From the NCBI GenBank assembly GCA_958510875.1, contig CAUEHT010000004.1, forward strand, positions 406,001 to 470,000: a stretch of DNA of 64,000 nt. The letters are read 5' to 3'. Below the pieces are notes generated by a model, which saw only the letters and a program-made list of their open reading frames with translations, did no database searches and was not told the origin of the DNA. This document shows positions 42,031 through 52,070 of the stretch, piece after piece. Source of the DNA: Endomychus coccineus. Lineage: Eukaryota; Arthropoda; Insecta; Coleoptera; Endomychidae. The translations under genes and the position numbers were made by a program. How positions within the stretch are numbered: position 1 is the stretch's first letter; the number at the start of each line of letters is the position of its first letter.

Positions 42031-44523
42031 TTGAATGAAAATTAAAATGTCCTACACATTTTATAACAATGTAACATACACAATTGTTCAATTGGAAGAT
42101 CACAGGAATACATAAACTAAAAAAACTACAGGATAGCTGTGGAGTCGCAGAAAGTGTGCTCAGCGAACGACCCCATGCGGAACCCAGACGTCCCCGGTAG
42201 GAACCTTACCCTTAGTTACTAGTAACGCCCCAGCTGGACTAAGTCCACTACAGAATCCCCTTCCTTAAGAGCCATCGGCAACCAAGCAATAAAAAGAAAT
42301 AGTTTTCAGATTGAAGAAGAGAAAGAAATGGGATTGGGTCCCACGGTCTAGAATGCCTAAAGGAAAGAAGAGTAGGAGTAAAAATAAAATAAAAAATGAT
42401 AATAGCCGGCTCAGAAGGTTCGGCCACCAAGACGAAACCCCGCTCCCAAGGCCTTTCTAAGGAGGCCCATTCTCCCCAAAACTACCGGATGCCACCTGAC
42501 TGCGTCGTCGCATGGTTCTCCCGCTCCAGCACTCCCTCTGGTTCACACAACGTCCTCTCAATATCAAAAAAACACTATGTAACCTGATTTCTCCCAATCT
42601 GACCCTAAGCGGGTAATTGTGGATGTCCATATAAAAAAAATATACTACACAACAACAAAATTATGTACCTACGTACATTAATCCCTTATTATATAAGGTT
42701 ACTCGACATAATTGGCAATTCTATCTGTAACTATACGAAATTTTAACAGACATACAGTTTCACCGTAGTTTCCTACGCCTCAGGGATACAAAAAGCATTA
42801 CCATTTCAATTACAACAACTAAATCTTCTATTTAGTTATATTAGCAGCTACTATCAACTATAAATTATAACTTGTTTAAGCTAAAATGTGAAAATAATTT
42901 GAAAATCACATGTTAATAGATCAACCAAATGAGATTTCTTCATAAAGGAAGAATTTATCCATGGAATATAACATAACAGTATCTATTCCCCAACGACATA
43001 TGATATAATAGTATTATTAGTTTTTAAAGAAAGCATAAGCATCGAATGGTTAAGTGGTAAAAAACAGGAAAATTTTATGAGTTCTTTCTTGTTTATTCTT
43101 CATTCAGAGCAGACTAGAAATTAGAGACCGGTATGATGTCTTAGTGGCCTTCTTTATTATGAAATGCATCGCCCTAAACACAGAAACTTGGAAATTTTGT
43201 TATATTATTCATAGTTGTATTTTTAAATATAAATATACTGATATAACAGAGAATTCTCTGTTTACCGGCATGTCTTAGTGGCTTCCGTTATTATGAGAAG
43301 AAGTTTCAAAATAACATACAAATGAATATCTTTGTTTCCATATTTTTATTTTAAATTATGAGATTTCTGAATAATCGGAATTTTCAATTATTACTTAATT
43401 GAATGTATAAAGGAGAAAAAAAAAATCTCCCTATTATCCCTAAGGTATTTAGAGACCGGTAAAATGTCATAGTGGCGTGAGAGAAGAATTTCGTGTGAAC
43501 AACGTAGCACACTAGTTAATATAGTTATAATTGATAGAAGGAGAGGAAAAAAATAGTAGCTGCATGTTAGTGAACTAGGTTCACAATAGTGAATAGATGT
43601 TTTCACAAAGTTATCCCAAGCATAAGTGTAGGTCCAATTTAAAGTCCCCTACACTCCGGACCAAATTGATTAACCATCGATACAATTTTACTTGTATATC
43701 GAAAAAAAATGAAATGGTAATTAGAGACTAACCAATAATGTCGAATTAATAAAATACTATATCGCAACTCTATGAATAAGAATAAAATTTCAATTCTCAA
43801 AAACAATACTGAATTTAATTCAAATAAGTCCAATCTTTGAGTCAAAAGACTCCCTCAAGTTTAAGTTACCTTAAAAAATAAACTATAGATACTTAAGAGC
43901 TTATTTCTGAAATTATACGTTTTCCAGACAATAACTCACGGATACATGAGAGCTTATTTCTGAAATTATACGTTTTCCAGACAATAACTCACTCTAAATT
44001 AGTCCAATCTTACGTGTTGTAAACACTAAGAGAACAGACTCTAAAAGAAGATACTAGAGTTAATTTTTAAACATGACATAGCATGGACCAGCGGATCCCA
44101 AATTAACATATGCAATTATTGAAAAACAACTCGTAAAGTGGAAGTCTCAAACTTCCAAATCCACCCACTTTCCAGGGTGATCAAGTCCTAAAAATGGTGG
44201 TTTCACTATAACAACTATATAAAAATAATGTATCCGATAAAGTTAAGGTAACTAATGGAAATGAATTGGACTATACTAAAATAAAGAGAACAAAATTCAG
44301 AAATCTGGCAATTAAAGTAAAACAATGATCTTAGCGTCATCCGAGCAGAAGAAAGAGCGATGCAGATCGGAGCAACAGGGAACCCCCGCAGATCACCAAT
44401 AATTTGCAGCTTCCTTAACAGTATTCATCTACTGTGGCAATTAAGGGTCTCGACTCCTCAAAACTGACAGTCATAAATGCGAACCTCAAAATCCACCGCA
44501 GAATTAGCAACCTGCTAGGAACC
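42031..44523. other. Gypsy region between integrase and 3' LTR, no env seen
   Basis: About 2.5 kb without a supported ORF. It holds a GC-richer part (42130-42600), several copies of an AGAGACCGGTAWRATGTC...AGTGGC phrase (43125, 43260, 43450), and a duplicated GAGCTTATTTCTGAAATTAT phrase (43898, 43950). No envelope gene is recognisable. Confidence 0.6.
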
Positions 44524-46545
44524 CTATCTCTCATCACTGGAACTCTCATCCTCCTGTTCAGAATCGTCATTGCACAGGTCTTCTTTTATATCCTTTACAT
44601 GCCAGTTTCCCAAATTCTGCTTGTCTTCATTCTGTAACTCATATACTAGATTAGAAATTATTTTGGTTACGACACATGGTATATACTTAGGAGCCAGTTT
44701 GGCTGAAAAGAAATTCGCTGCGTTGGACTGAACAAAATTTCTTTTCCAAACTTTATCACCCACCTTGAAAGCTACTGGGCGTTTTCTCAAATTATAATGC
44801 TTTTTGTATCCCTTATATGCCGTCACAATGTTTTGTCTTACCTCATTAAAGACATTCGGTAATGACTCAATACCTGATTGTCTATGAATCTTGTTAGAAA
44901 CATTAAGAATGTCGTTATCTCCAACTTTGCCGTAAAAATCGCCAGAAATAGGAATTTGACGTGCAAACATTAAAAATGCAGGGCTGAACCCTGTAGAATC
45001 ATGCTTTGTTAAGCGTAACGCTTGCGTTAATTGAGAAATGTTTGCATCCCAATCCCTATGATTATCGTATATAAACGAAGAAATAGCGGTAATTAAAACT
45101 CTATTAACTCTTTCGCTATTATTAACTTGTGGGTGATAACGGGCATTCAACCAATGTTTAACTTTGTAGTCAGCAAGGAATTTTAAAAATTGCCTGGATG
45201 TAAATTGGCTTGCATTATCTGATAATAAAATCTGGCATACCCCAAAAGTAAGGAAAACTTGATTTTCCAAAAATTTAATAGCCGAAGCCGAAGTGGCTTT
45301 TGCACAAGGATAGATAAACACATATTTAGTGAACCAATCTACTGCAACCAAAATATATTGATTACCACGTTTAGAACGAGGTAAAGGACCTAAATAATCT
45401 ATACTCAATAATTGCATTGGAAAGTCAATATTTTTCATTTGCCCCATTAAGCCGTGTCTCTGTACATTGGGACTCTTATGAGCAGCGCAAATTTTACAAT
45501 TCTTTACATATCGAATTACGTCCTGTCTCATTCGAGGCCAATAATACTGTTCACATATCCTATACATAGTTTTCGAGATCCCAAAATGGGCGGCTGTAGG
45601 AACACAATGAAACTGTTCAAAAATTTTAAGTCTGTTTGCCGTTGGAACTACCAATTTCCATTCCGTTAAATTAGAAGATACACACGTAGGAAGTTTGACG
45701 TGTTTATATAACCCATTACCAACTACTTTAAAATCAGGGTACTGATCGGGATTAACGGGTACCTTGTTTAACATATCCGTGTACCATTTGTCCGGAATAA
45801 GTTCTTGATCACTGATTACATTAATATTAGGTACGTCCCTAGACAAATAATCTGGCACAATCATTTGTGATCCTGGCCTATGGCGTATATCTAAATCAAA
45901 TTGAGACAATTTTAAAGCCCATCTACCTAAACGACCAATCGGATCTTTCAAATTATGTAACCAAACTAAACTGGCGTGATCAGTGTAACAAACAACCCTT
46001 GTACCCTCTATAAAACAACGAAATTTAGACAATGCAAACAGAACGGCTAATAACTCTCTTTCGGAAACTGTATATTTTCTCTCTGCTTTACTTAAAGTTC
46101 GACTAGCATAGGCTACTGGATGTTGTAAACCATTATGTTCTTGAAAAAGTACACAACCTAACCCGACGTCGCTAGCGTCGCTTTGTATAGAAAATGATTT
46201 AGAAAAATCTGGACTTCTGAGAACTGGAGCCGACGTTAGGCGTCGCTTCAGCTCTTGAAAAGAAGACTCAGCTTCAGGAGTCCAAGTAATCGGTTGGTGC
46301 TTTTTCTTACTTCTAATAAGTTCTGTGATAGGAGCTGTTAGAGTAGAACAATCTTTAATAAATCTGCGATAAAATGAAATTAATCCCAACAGCCTCCGAA
46401 CTTGAGTGGATGTTTTTGGTGAAGAAAGAAGAGTAACAGCTTCAACAAGCTCACCACTAGGGCGTAATCCCTCCCTATCCACAATAAAACCCAAACATTT
46501 GAGAGAAGGTCTGCAAAAATTACATTTTTCAGCATTAACTGCAAG
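44524..46545 (-). CDS. pol: Gypsy pol, second part: RT thumb, RNase H, integrase
   Basis: A 656-residue frame (46494-44524) plus about 17 codons up to the P4 junction. It contains the RT connection (RLLGLISFYRRFIKDCS), RNase H (QSDASDVGLGCVLF, SERELLAVLFALSKFRC, YTDHASLVWL, DYLSRD), the integrase zinc domain (HFGISKTMYRICEQYYWPRM..CKICAAHK), the DDE core (SIDYLGP, LLSDNASQF, NNSERVNRV) and a C-terminal KVGDKVW. The gene is split from its first part only by P4: the frames on both sides of the duplication agree in phase when one TGCAAG is discounted. Confidence 0.95.
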   Translation of the reverse strand, partial: LAVNAEKCNFCRPSLKCLGFIVDREGLRPSGELVEAVTLLSSPKTSTQVRRLLGLISFYRRFIKDCSTLTAPITELIRSKKKHQPITWTPEAESSFQELKRRLTSAPVLRSPDFSKSFSIQSDASDVGLGCVLFQEHNGLQHPVAYASRTLSKAERKYTVSERELLAVLFALSKFRCFIEGTRVVCYTDHASLVWLHNLKDPIGRLGRWALKLSQFDLDIRHRPGSQMIVPDYLSRDVPNINVISDQELIPDKWYTDMLNKVPVNPDQYPDFKVVGNGLYKHVKLPTCVSSNLTEWKLVVPTANRLKIFEQFHCVPTAAHFGISKTMYRICEQYYWPRMRQDVIRYVKNCKICAAHKSPNVQRHGLMGQMKNIDFPMQLLSIDYLGPLPRSKRGNQYILVAVDWFTKYVFIYPCAKATSASAIKFLENQVFLTFGVCQILLSDNASQFTSRQFLKFLADYKVKHWLNARYHPQVNNSERVNRVLITAISSFIYDNHRDWDANISQLTQALRLTKHDSTGFSPAFLMFARQIPISGDFYGKVGDNDILNVSNKIHRQSGIESLPNVFNEVRQNIVTAYKGYKKHYNLRKRPVAFKVGDKVWKRNFVQSNAANFFSAKLAPKYIPCVVTKIISNLVYELQNEDKQNLGNWHVKDIKEDLCNDDSEQEDESSSDER
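46540..46545. repeat. P4 target-site duplication, left copy
   Basis: TGCAAG immediately before the terminal AGTAGATGAACTGGGC of P4; repeated at 59487-59492. A 6-bp duplication is the Polinton norm. Confidence 0.95.
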
Positions 46546-48190
46546 AGTAGATGAACTGGGCTAGTTCTCGACCAGGATATCCGGTCTCCACTTCCGGTCT
46601 AGCTGTCGATGTGCATCCGGTGCATGAGCTCGTCCTTATCAGTTTTGAAAGGATGTAGGTGATAAGGATTTTATTTTATTTGTAAAGAGTATACAGGGTG
46701 TGTTCAAAAAGTGTGTCACATGTACAGAGTCACGTGACTAACACATGGCAGCATGGCGGCCCTAAGGTCCAGCTGTCATGGCGACCATAAGAACCAGCTG
46801 TCATGGCGTCCATAAGAACCAGCTGTCATGGCGACCATAAGGACCAGCTATCATGGCGGCCATAAGGACCAGCTGTCATGGCGACCATAAGGACCAGCTG
46901 TCATGGCGACCATAAGAACCAGCTGCCATGGCGACCATAAGAACCAGCTGTCATGGCGTCCATAAGGAACAGCTGTCATGGCGACCATAAGGACCAGCTG
47001 TCATGGCGGCCATAAGGACCAGCTGTCATGGCGACCATAAGGACCAGCTGTCATGGCGACCATAAGAACCAGCTGTCATGGTGGCCCTAAGGACCAGCTG
47101 TCATGGCGTCCATAAGAACCAGCTGTCATGGCGACCATAAGAACCCGCTGTCATGGCGACCATAAGGACCAGCTGTCATGGTGGGTATAAGGACCAGCTG
47201 TCATGGCGACCATAAGGACCAGCTGTCATGGCGGCCATAAGGACCAGCTGTCATGGCGGACCTAAGGTACAGATTGCTTCGTAGAGATGTCGCCATCAAG
47301 TGAAAGCTGTCATGGCGGACCTAAGGTACAGACTGCTTCATGGAGGGGGCTCCGCCACCTCTAGGAAGCAATAAGGACCAGCTGTCATGGTGGGCATAAG
47401 GACCAGCTGTCATGGCGACCATAAGGACCAGCTGTCATGGCAATCATAAGGTACAGGTTGCTTCGTGTAGGTGTCACCACCAAGTGACAGCTGTCATGGT
47501 GACCATAAGGTCCAGCTGTCATGGCGACCATAAGGTCCAGCTGTCATGGCGAGCATGAGGTACAGCTGTCATGGCTACCATAAGGTCCAGCTGTCATGGC
47601 GACCATAAGGTACAGCTGTCATGGCGAACCCAAGGTACAGACTGCTTCGTGGAGGGGGCTCCGCCACCTCTAGGAAGCAATCTGTACCTTTGGTCCAAAG
47701 GTACAGGCTGCTTCATGGAGATGTCACCACCACGTGACAGCTGTCATCGAAGGTACAGAATGCTTCGTGGAGATGTCGCCACCACGTGACATCTGTCATG
47801 GCGACCCTTGGGTACAGGCTGCTTCATGGAGATGTCGCCACCATATGACAGCTGTCATGGTGAACCAAAGGTACAGGTTGCTTCGTGTAGGTGTCACCAA
47901 CACGTGACAGCTGTCATGGTGAGCTAAAGGTACAGGCTGCTTCGTGTAGGTGTCACGTGACAGATGTCATGGCGGACCGAAGGTACAGGCTGCTTCGTGT
48001 AGGTGTCACCACCACGTGACAAAGACTGCTTTGTCATTGTTTCAATCCGGCGACCATAGTTTACGAACGATGATGACGTCACTGCTTCGAACCGATGACA
48101 GTAACTGATTCAATCCGGCGACCATAGTTCACGAACGATGATGACGTCATCATCGTTCACGAACTATGATGGGCTAATGAGGAATAAAAT
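46546..48190 (+). repeat. P4 left terminal inverted repeat
   Basis: Unique terminal block (46546-46735), then about 30 units of 25 bp (CAGCTGTCATGGCGACCATAAGGAC) to 47640, then about 60-bp units with GGTACAGGCTGCTTC and ACGTGACAGCTGTCATGG to 48010, then a GGCGACCATAGTTTACGAAC block and a 46-bp palindrome (48123-48168). The reverse complement is 57841-59486. Confidence 0.9.
48123..48168. promoter_or_regulatory. 46-bp palindrome centred on TGACGTCA (left)
   Basis: Near-perfect palindrome CATAGTTC..ATGATGACGTCATCAT..GAACTATG at the inner edge of the left terminal repeat. The core is a CRE/ATF-type site. It could form a hairpin. Role inferred only. Confidence 0.5.
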
Positions 48191-48239
48191 GTGAATAATC
48201 ATAATGATTGTATTACATTCATACACATGTTTTTTCGCA

Positions 48240-48540
48240 TGATTCAACACATGCTTTAACATTCAGACAAGTGTTTCAACATTCAGACACGTGTTTCAAC
48301 ATTCAGACACGTGTTTCAACATTCAGACACGTGTTTCAACATTCAGACACGTGTTTCAACATTCAGACACGTGTTTCAACATTCAGACACGTGTTTCAAC
48401 ATTCAGACACGTGTTTCAGCATTCAGACACGTGTTTCAGACACGTGTTTCAACATTTAGACACGTGTTTCAGCATTCAGACACGTGTTTCAACATTCAGA
48501 CACGTGTTTCAACATTCAGACACGTGTTCCAGCATTCATA
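48240..48540 (+). repeat. P4 CACGTG minisatellite, 20-bp unit
   Basis: About fourteen copies of ATTCAGACACGTGTTTCAAC between the left terminal repeat and the first gene. Each has a palindromic ACACGTGT (E-box type). Open frames across it are repeat artefacts. Confidence 0.9.
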
Positions 48541-48634
48541 CCTATTTAACATGTATTTGATACCTGATTTTGACAGAACCGTAGAAGCACCTAACCGCGC
48601 GATCAGACATACACAATATAACATCATCATCTAG

Positions 48635-48642
48635 TATATAAA
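48635..48642 (+). promoter_or_regulatory. TATA-like box upstream of ATPase
   Basis: TATATAAA 18 nt before the first ATG of the ATPase gene. Comparable TATA-like sequences precede the DUF8207-like (49387) and penton-like (53518) genes. Confidence 0.4.
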
Positions 48643-48659
48643 CAAATGCTTATTAACAT

Positions 48660-49385
48660 ATGTTCCAGTATGATTTCGATTCGCCTTCAGGCATGATGAA
48701 GATTGTTAAGCAAAAAGACTCGTTGAGTATTATGAACTTAGGGTCAAGCAATGAGAATGTTGAACAACCACAACGTCACAGCTCTTTGCTGCCTAATACT
48801 CTACGAACAATAATCTGTGGTCCAAGTAATTGTGGGAAAACAAATGTGATGTTATCTCTATTGTTAGATGCAAACGGTCTGAAATTTGAAAATGTGTACA
48901 TATATTCAAAGTCTTTACACCAACCAAAATACCAGTTACTAAAGGAGACATTGAAGAAAATTGAGGGGCTTGGATATTTTCCTTGTACCGAAAGTGATGA
49001 GGTCATAGACCCCACAGAAGCGAGGCCTAATTCAATCATAATATTCGATGACGTGATGTTTGAGAAACAGGAGAAAATTCGTGCTTATTTTTCAAGAGGG
49101 AGACACAACTCAATTGATAGTTTCTATCTTTGCCAGTCTTTTGCTAAATGTCCAAAACATGGATTGCGCGACAATGCCAATTGCTTGATTATTTTCAAAC
49201 AGGATGAGCTCAATTTGAAACATATATTCACCGATCATATAAGTACCGACATGTCACTCGAAAAATCCAAAGAGATATGTAGCGTATGTTGGAAAGATAA
49301 ATATGGATTCCTTATGATAAACAAAGACTGTGATATGAACAAAGGACGTTATCGCAAAGGTTTTGATAGTTATATATACATCTAA
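48660..49385 (+). CDS. P4 FtsK/A32-type packaging ATPase
   Basis: Intact, 241 residues. Walker A GPSNCGKTNVM at about 58-68, Walker B SIIIFDDVMF at about 127-136, then YFSRGRHNSIDSFYLCQS with a likely sensor region, and KQDELNLKHIFTDH. Family role: ATP-driven packaging of the element's DNA into capsids, in the nucleus or in virus factories. First gene after the left terminal repeat; 42 nt before the DUF8207-like gene. The first ATG is used; a start at MMKIVKQ (about residue 12) is also possible given how close the TATA-like box lies. Confidence 0.9.
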   Translation: MFQYDFDSPSGMMKIVKQKDSLSIMNLGSSNENVEQPQRHSSLLPNTLRTIICGPSNCGKTNVMLSLLLDANGLKFENVYIYSKSLHQPKYQLLKETLKKIEGLGYFPCTESDEVIDPTEARPNSIIIFDDVMFEKQEKIRAYFSRGRHNSIDSFYLCQSFAKCPKHGLRDNANCLIIFKQDELNLKHIFTDHISTDMSLEKSKEICSVCWKDKYGFLMINKDCDMNKGRYRKGFDSYIYI

Positions 49386-49427
49386 CATGTATATATACTT
49401 TCATTTGAAATAGACAACCCGCTCAGC

Positions 49428-50492
49428 ATGGACGTGGGTGTGAGTAACACGCTTAAAGAAAAACAACAATTGAAGAAAAAAATTTGGGAGTTAGCAAATG
49501 TTGTGAGGAAAAAATATATGGCTGTGAAATTGGGTAAAGCTGAAAATGATGAGATTCTAGATAATATGTCCAGGAATGTATCTAAACCTCTGGAGGAAAT
49601 TGCGAAAAATGCTGAAATAATCAAACAAAATTCGTTGGTTAAACCTAAAAGTATTGTTTCTACAGCAACACAAATGGAGAACATACCAATCCCAAATATT
49701 GTAACTGAAGGGGAAGAGTTCGTATATAACCCCCAAAATACTGAGGAGGATGTGTTTACCCTCGAACCTACTATCGATCAGATTCGTGAAGAATTCAGAA
49801 AACATAAGAAAGATAATGCAGAGGCTACAGAGGAGTTTCTGCAACAATACCCCACATTAGCACGTTATTACTTGGAAGGATTCCTATTGGATGATGATGT
49901 CAAGAAATACGATGATAGAATGGGATTGCAATATAATTCAACTTTAGACAAATGGTTCATGGGTAATCAACCTATAGAAATTGATAGTGAGAGTAATATA
50001 ATTATCAAGGGTACTCCGTTCAAGGGTACCACAGGACTGTATAATTTGATATTTTACAGAGATGTTCTACCTGATACTTACACTGTGGAAGATGGGAAAA
50101 ATTACAGTCAAATGATGGAAATGACTAGTGCCCATAGGCGTAATAACGATCCAGCTGATCGAATAAGAAACATTGTAAAATACAAAAATGTACTGAAACC
50201 TTTGATTAATTCCATGAAAAGACCCAGAGCCAAAACATACACTGGAAGTGCATATATCAAAAATGATATGCTTGAATATAACGAGAAACCTATCGAATAT
50301 GTTTATTGGGATGACGTTAACGAAATTGTGGATAGACTGAGACTTCTTGTTGCATCCTCGCATGCAGGTAACCATAATCATCACAATGAGATAATCTCTA
50401 TAATAGAAGAATTGATAGAGGCAGGGGTAATTGAACAAAAACCAGGTGTAAGACAAATTCATCTCAGTTATAAAGATGGTTTCAATGGATAA
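49428..50492 (+). CDS. P4 DUF8207-like protein
   Basis: Intact, 354 residues. N-terminal coiled-coil/basic part (KEKQQLKKKIWELANVVRKKYMA...), an acidic linker, then a domain at about 165-260 with DDRMGLQYNSTLDKWFMG, KGTPFKGTTGLYNLIF and SAHRRNN, matching my knowledge of the DUF8207 pattern, and a C-terminal YVYWDDVNEIVDRLRLLVAS helix. Conserved in all four copies and next to the ATPase, so a structural or assembly role is plausible; function unknown. Ends 17 nt inside the fibre-like gene. A GTATATATAC box lies about 30 nt upstream. Confidence 0.8.
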   Translation: MDVGVSNTLKEKQQLKKKIWELANVVRKKYMAVKLGKAENDEILDNMSRNVSKPLEEIAKNAEIIKQNSLVKPKSIVSTATQMENIPIPNIVTEGEEFVYNPQNTEEDVFTLEPTIDQIREEFRKHKKDNAEATEEFLQQYPTLARYYLEGFLLDDDVKKYDDRMGLQYNSTLDKWFMGNQPIEIDSESNIIIKGTPFKGTTGLYNLIFYRDVLPDTYTVEDGKNYSQMMEMTSAHRRNNDPADRIRNIVKYKNVLKPLINSMKRPRAKTYTGSAYIKNDMLEYNEKPIEYVYWDDVNEIVDRLRLLVASSHAGNHNHHNEIISIIEELIEAGVIEQKPGVRQIHLSYKDGFNG

Positions 50493-51129
50493 GTTTGGCA
50501 GAGCCTCCTCTTCCATGTGGATATATGATACAAATGTATTTAATAATAATTTCAAACAAGTTCACGGACAAGGATTATTCCTAACGAGCGATGGAAGTTA
50601 TGATATGGAAAATCGTGGATTGTGCAACGTAAAATCACCGAATGATGATGGAGATGTTGCAAATAAAGTATATGTTGATAAATTAACACACAAACTGAAT
50701 CTGAAAACGGAAACCAGTCTTAAAGATACCTTCAATGTTAGGGTTGATAATTTGATCAAAGATATCAACAAGGATCTGGATGAACATAACTTAACGAATG
50801 ACAAGGTTATTCTCAACATTGATAAACATCTGATGGACATTCAGAATAAATATAATGGAATGGGGATCTATATAAAATCAGAGTATAAAACAATCAGTGA
50901 TAGTGTGAGGGAAAACAGAAATGAATTGAAAGAGATCAATAACACATTTAACAGTGTGAACATGCGTCTAAATGACATCACTAGTAAAGTGGAGGCGTTA
51001 GAACGACGGATGACATCTGTGGAACCTTCTAAGAAGAGACCCTCATCATCCACAACAACAAAGCAGGGCTCTGTGAAACGTATATCTCCAAATCCTGTGA
51101 ATATACCCAAAAAATTAATTCTACACTAG
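50476..51129 (+). CDS. P4 fibre-like coiled-coil protein
   Basis: Intact, 217 residues. Residues about 50-70 read CNVKSPNDDGDVANKVYVDKL, very like the repeat motif (xNVxxPxDDxDAANKxYVD) of phage tail fibres and other trimeric fibres. Residues 75-180 are a long heptad-rich coiled coil (LNIDKHLMDIQ, IYIKSEYKTISDSVRENRNELKEINN), and the C-terminus is basic, SK/ST-rich. Inferred to be a trimeric spike or vertex fibre. Overlaps the DUF8207-like gene by 17 nt and precedes the integrase by 17 nt, suggesting shared transcripts. Present in P2-P4, not seen in P1. Confidence 0.65.
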   Translation: MVSMDKFGRASSSMWIYDTNVFNNNFKQVHGQGLFLTSDGSYDMENRGLCNVKSPNDDGDVANKVYVDKLTHKLNLKTETSLKDTFNVRVDNLIKDINKDLDEHNLTNDKVILNIDKHLMDIQNKYNGMGIYIKSEYKTISDSVRENRNELKEINNTFNSVNMRLNDITSKVEALERRMTSVEPSKKRPSSSTTTKQGSVKRISPNPVNIPKKLILH

Positions 51130-51146
51130 ATTTCCACATTGATAAG

Positions 51147-51998
51147 ATGAGTAGAGAACAAGTTGTGCATGAGCTTCATAAGCCGAGTAGGAAGAATTTC
51201 AAACGACGCAGAACGATCATAAAAGGTTTGGATGATTTGTGGCAAATGGATCTGGCAGAAATGGGTAATTACGCTCGTGAAAATAGAGGATTCAAATACA
51301 TTTTGATTATGATCGATTGTTTCTCGAAATTTCTATGGACACGCCCGCTGAAAACGAAATCAGCCGAAGAAGTTCGGAAAGCGGTCAGTTCTATATTGCT
51401 AGAAGGACATCGTAAGCCTAGGAATCTGCAAAGCGATCAGGGAAAAGAATTCTTCAATAAACACTTTAACGATCTAATGAAGAAACATAATATCAATCAT
51501 TATAATACGTATAGTGTGAAAAAAGCAGCCATTGCTGAACGTGTCATTCGAACGTTAAAGGAATCGCTCTACAAACATTTCAGTCTCAGCGGGAAATACA
51601 AATGGCTTGATATACTTGAAGAAACCACAGAAAAATATGATAAACGTAAACATAGTACTATAAATATGGCTCCAATAAAAGTGACGAAACAGATTGAGAG
51701 CGAGATATTGAAGCGATCCTACTCACACATCAAGTTAGCTCTGCCTCACAAATACAACGTTGGAGATGTGGTACGAATAAGTAAGGCTAAACATATTTTT
51801 GAGAAGGGATTTACGCCCAATTGGAGTACGGAATTATTTAAAATCATCAAAGTAAAAATTACCAACCCGGTCACATATCTACTAGAAGATATGACCAACG
51901 CACCAATCAGCGGCTGTTTCTACGAGGAAGAATTACAGAAAACAAAACAACCCGATGTGTATTCAGTCGAAAAAATATTACGAAAGAGGAGAAGTTAA
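51147..51998 (+). CDS. P4 retroviral-type integrase, chromodomain cut off by a stop
   Basis: 283 residues. ELHKPSRKNFKRRRTIIKG start, DDE core with D (LWQMDLAEMG), D (LQSDQGKEF) and E (AIAERVIRTLK), an SH3-like KYNVGDVVRISK region, and YSVEKILRKRRS, the first chromodomain residues. A TAA at 51996-51998, where P2 and P3 have a glutamine codon, ends it; the chromodomain frame runs on to 52070. Family role: cutting and joining element ends with 6-bp staggering, consistent with TGCAAG. Region 51800-51935 is far more divergent from P2/P3 than its flanks. Confidence 0.85.
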   Translation: MSREQVVHELHKPSRKNFKRRRTIIKGLDDLWQMDLAEMGNYARENRGFKYILIMIDCFSKFLWTRPLKTKSAEEVRKAVSSILLEGHRKPRNLQSDQGKEFFNKHFNDLMKKHNINHYNTYSVKKAAIAERVIRTLKESLYKHFSLSGKYKWLDILEETTEKYDKRKHSTINMAPIKVTKQIESEILKRSYSHIKLALPHKYNVGDVVRISKAKHIFEKGFTPNWSTELFKIIKVKITNPVTYLLEDMTNAPISGCFYEEELQKTKQPDVYSVEKILRKRRS

Positions 51999-52070
51999 CA
52001 GTATGTGAAATGGTTGGGTCTAGATAATAATCACAACAGTTGGATCAATAATTCGGATCTCGTTCAATGA
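51999..52070 (+). pseudogene. P4 integrase chromodomain remainder
   Basis: In frame with the integrase after its stop: YVKWLGLDNNHNSWINNSDL then TGA. In P2 and P3 it is joined to the core. Chromodomains on integrases bind methylated histone tails and can bias target choice. Confidence 0.75.

Noticed and set aside
48208..48634. Possible CRISPR-like array
   Set aside because: Units are contiguous 20-bp tandem copies without unique spacers, in a eukaryotic setting; it is a minisatellite.
49557..49847. Antisense open frames of about 90-160 codons over the DUF8207-like gene (also at 36602-37213 and 50067-50555)
   Set aside because: They mirror a conserved sense gene and have no recognisable domain; they are shadows.
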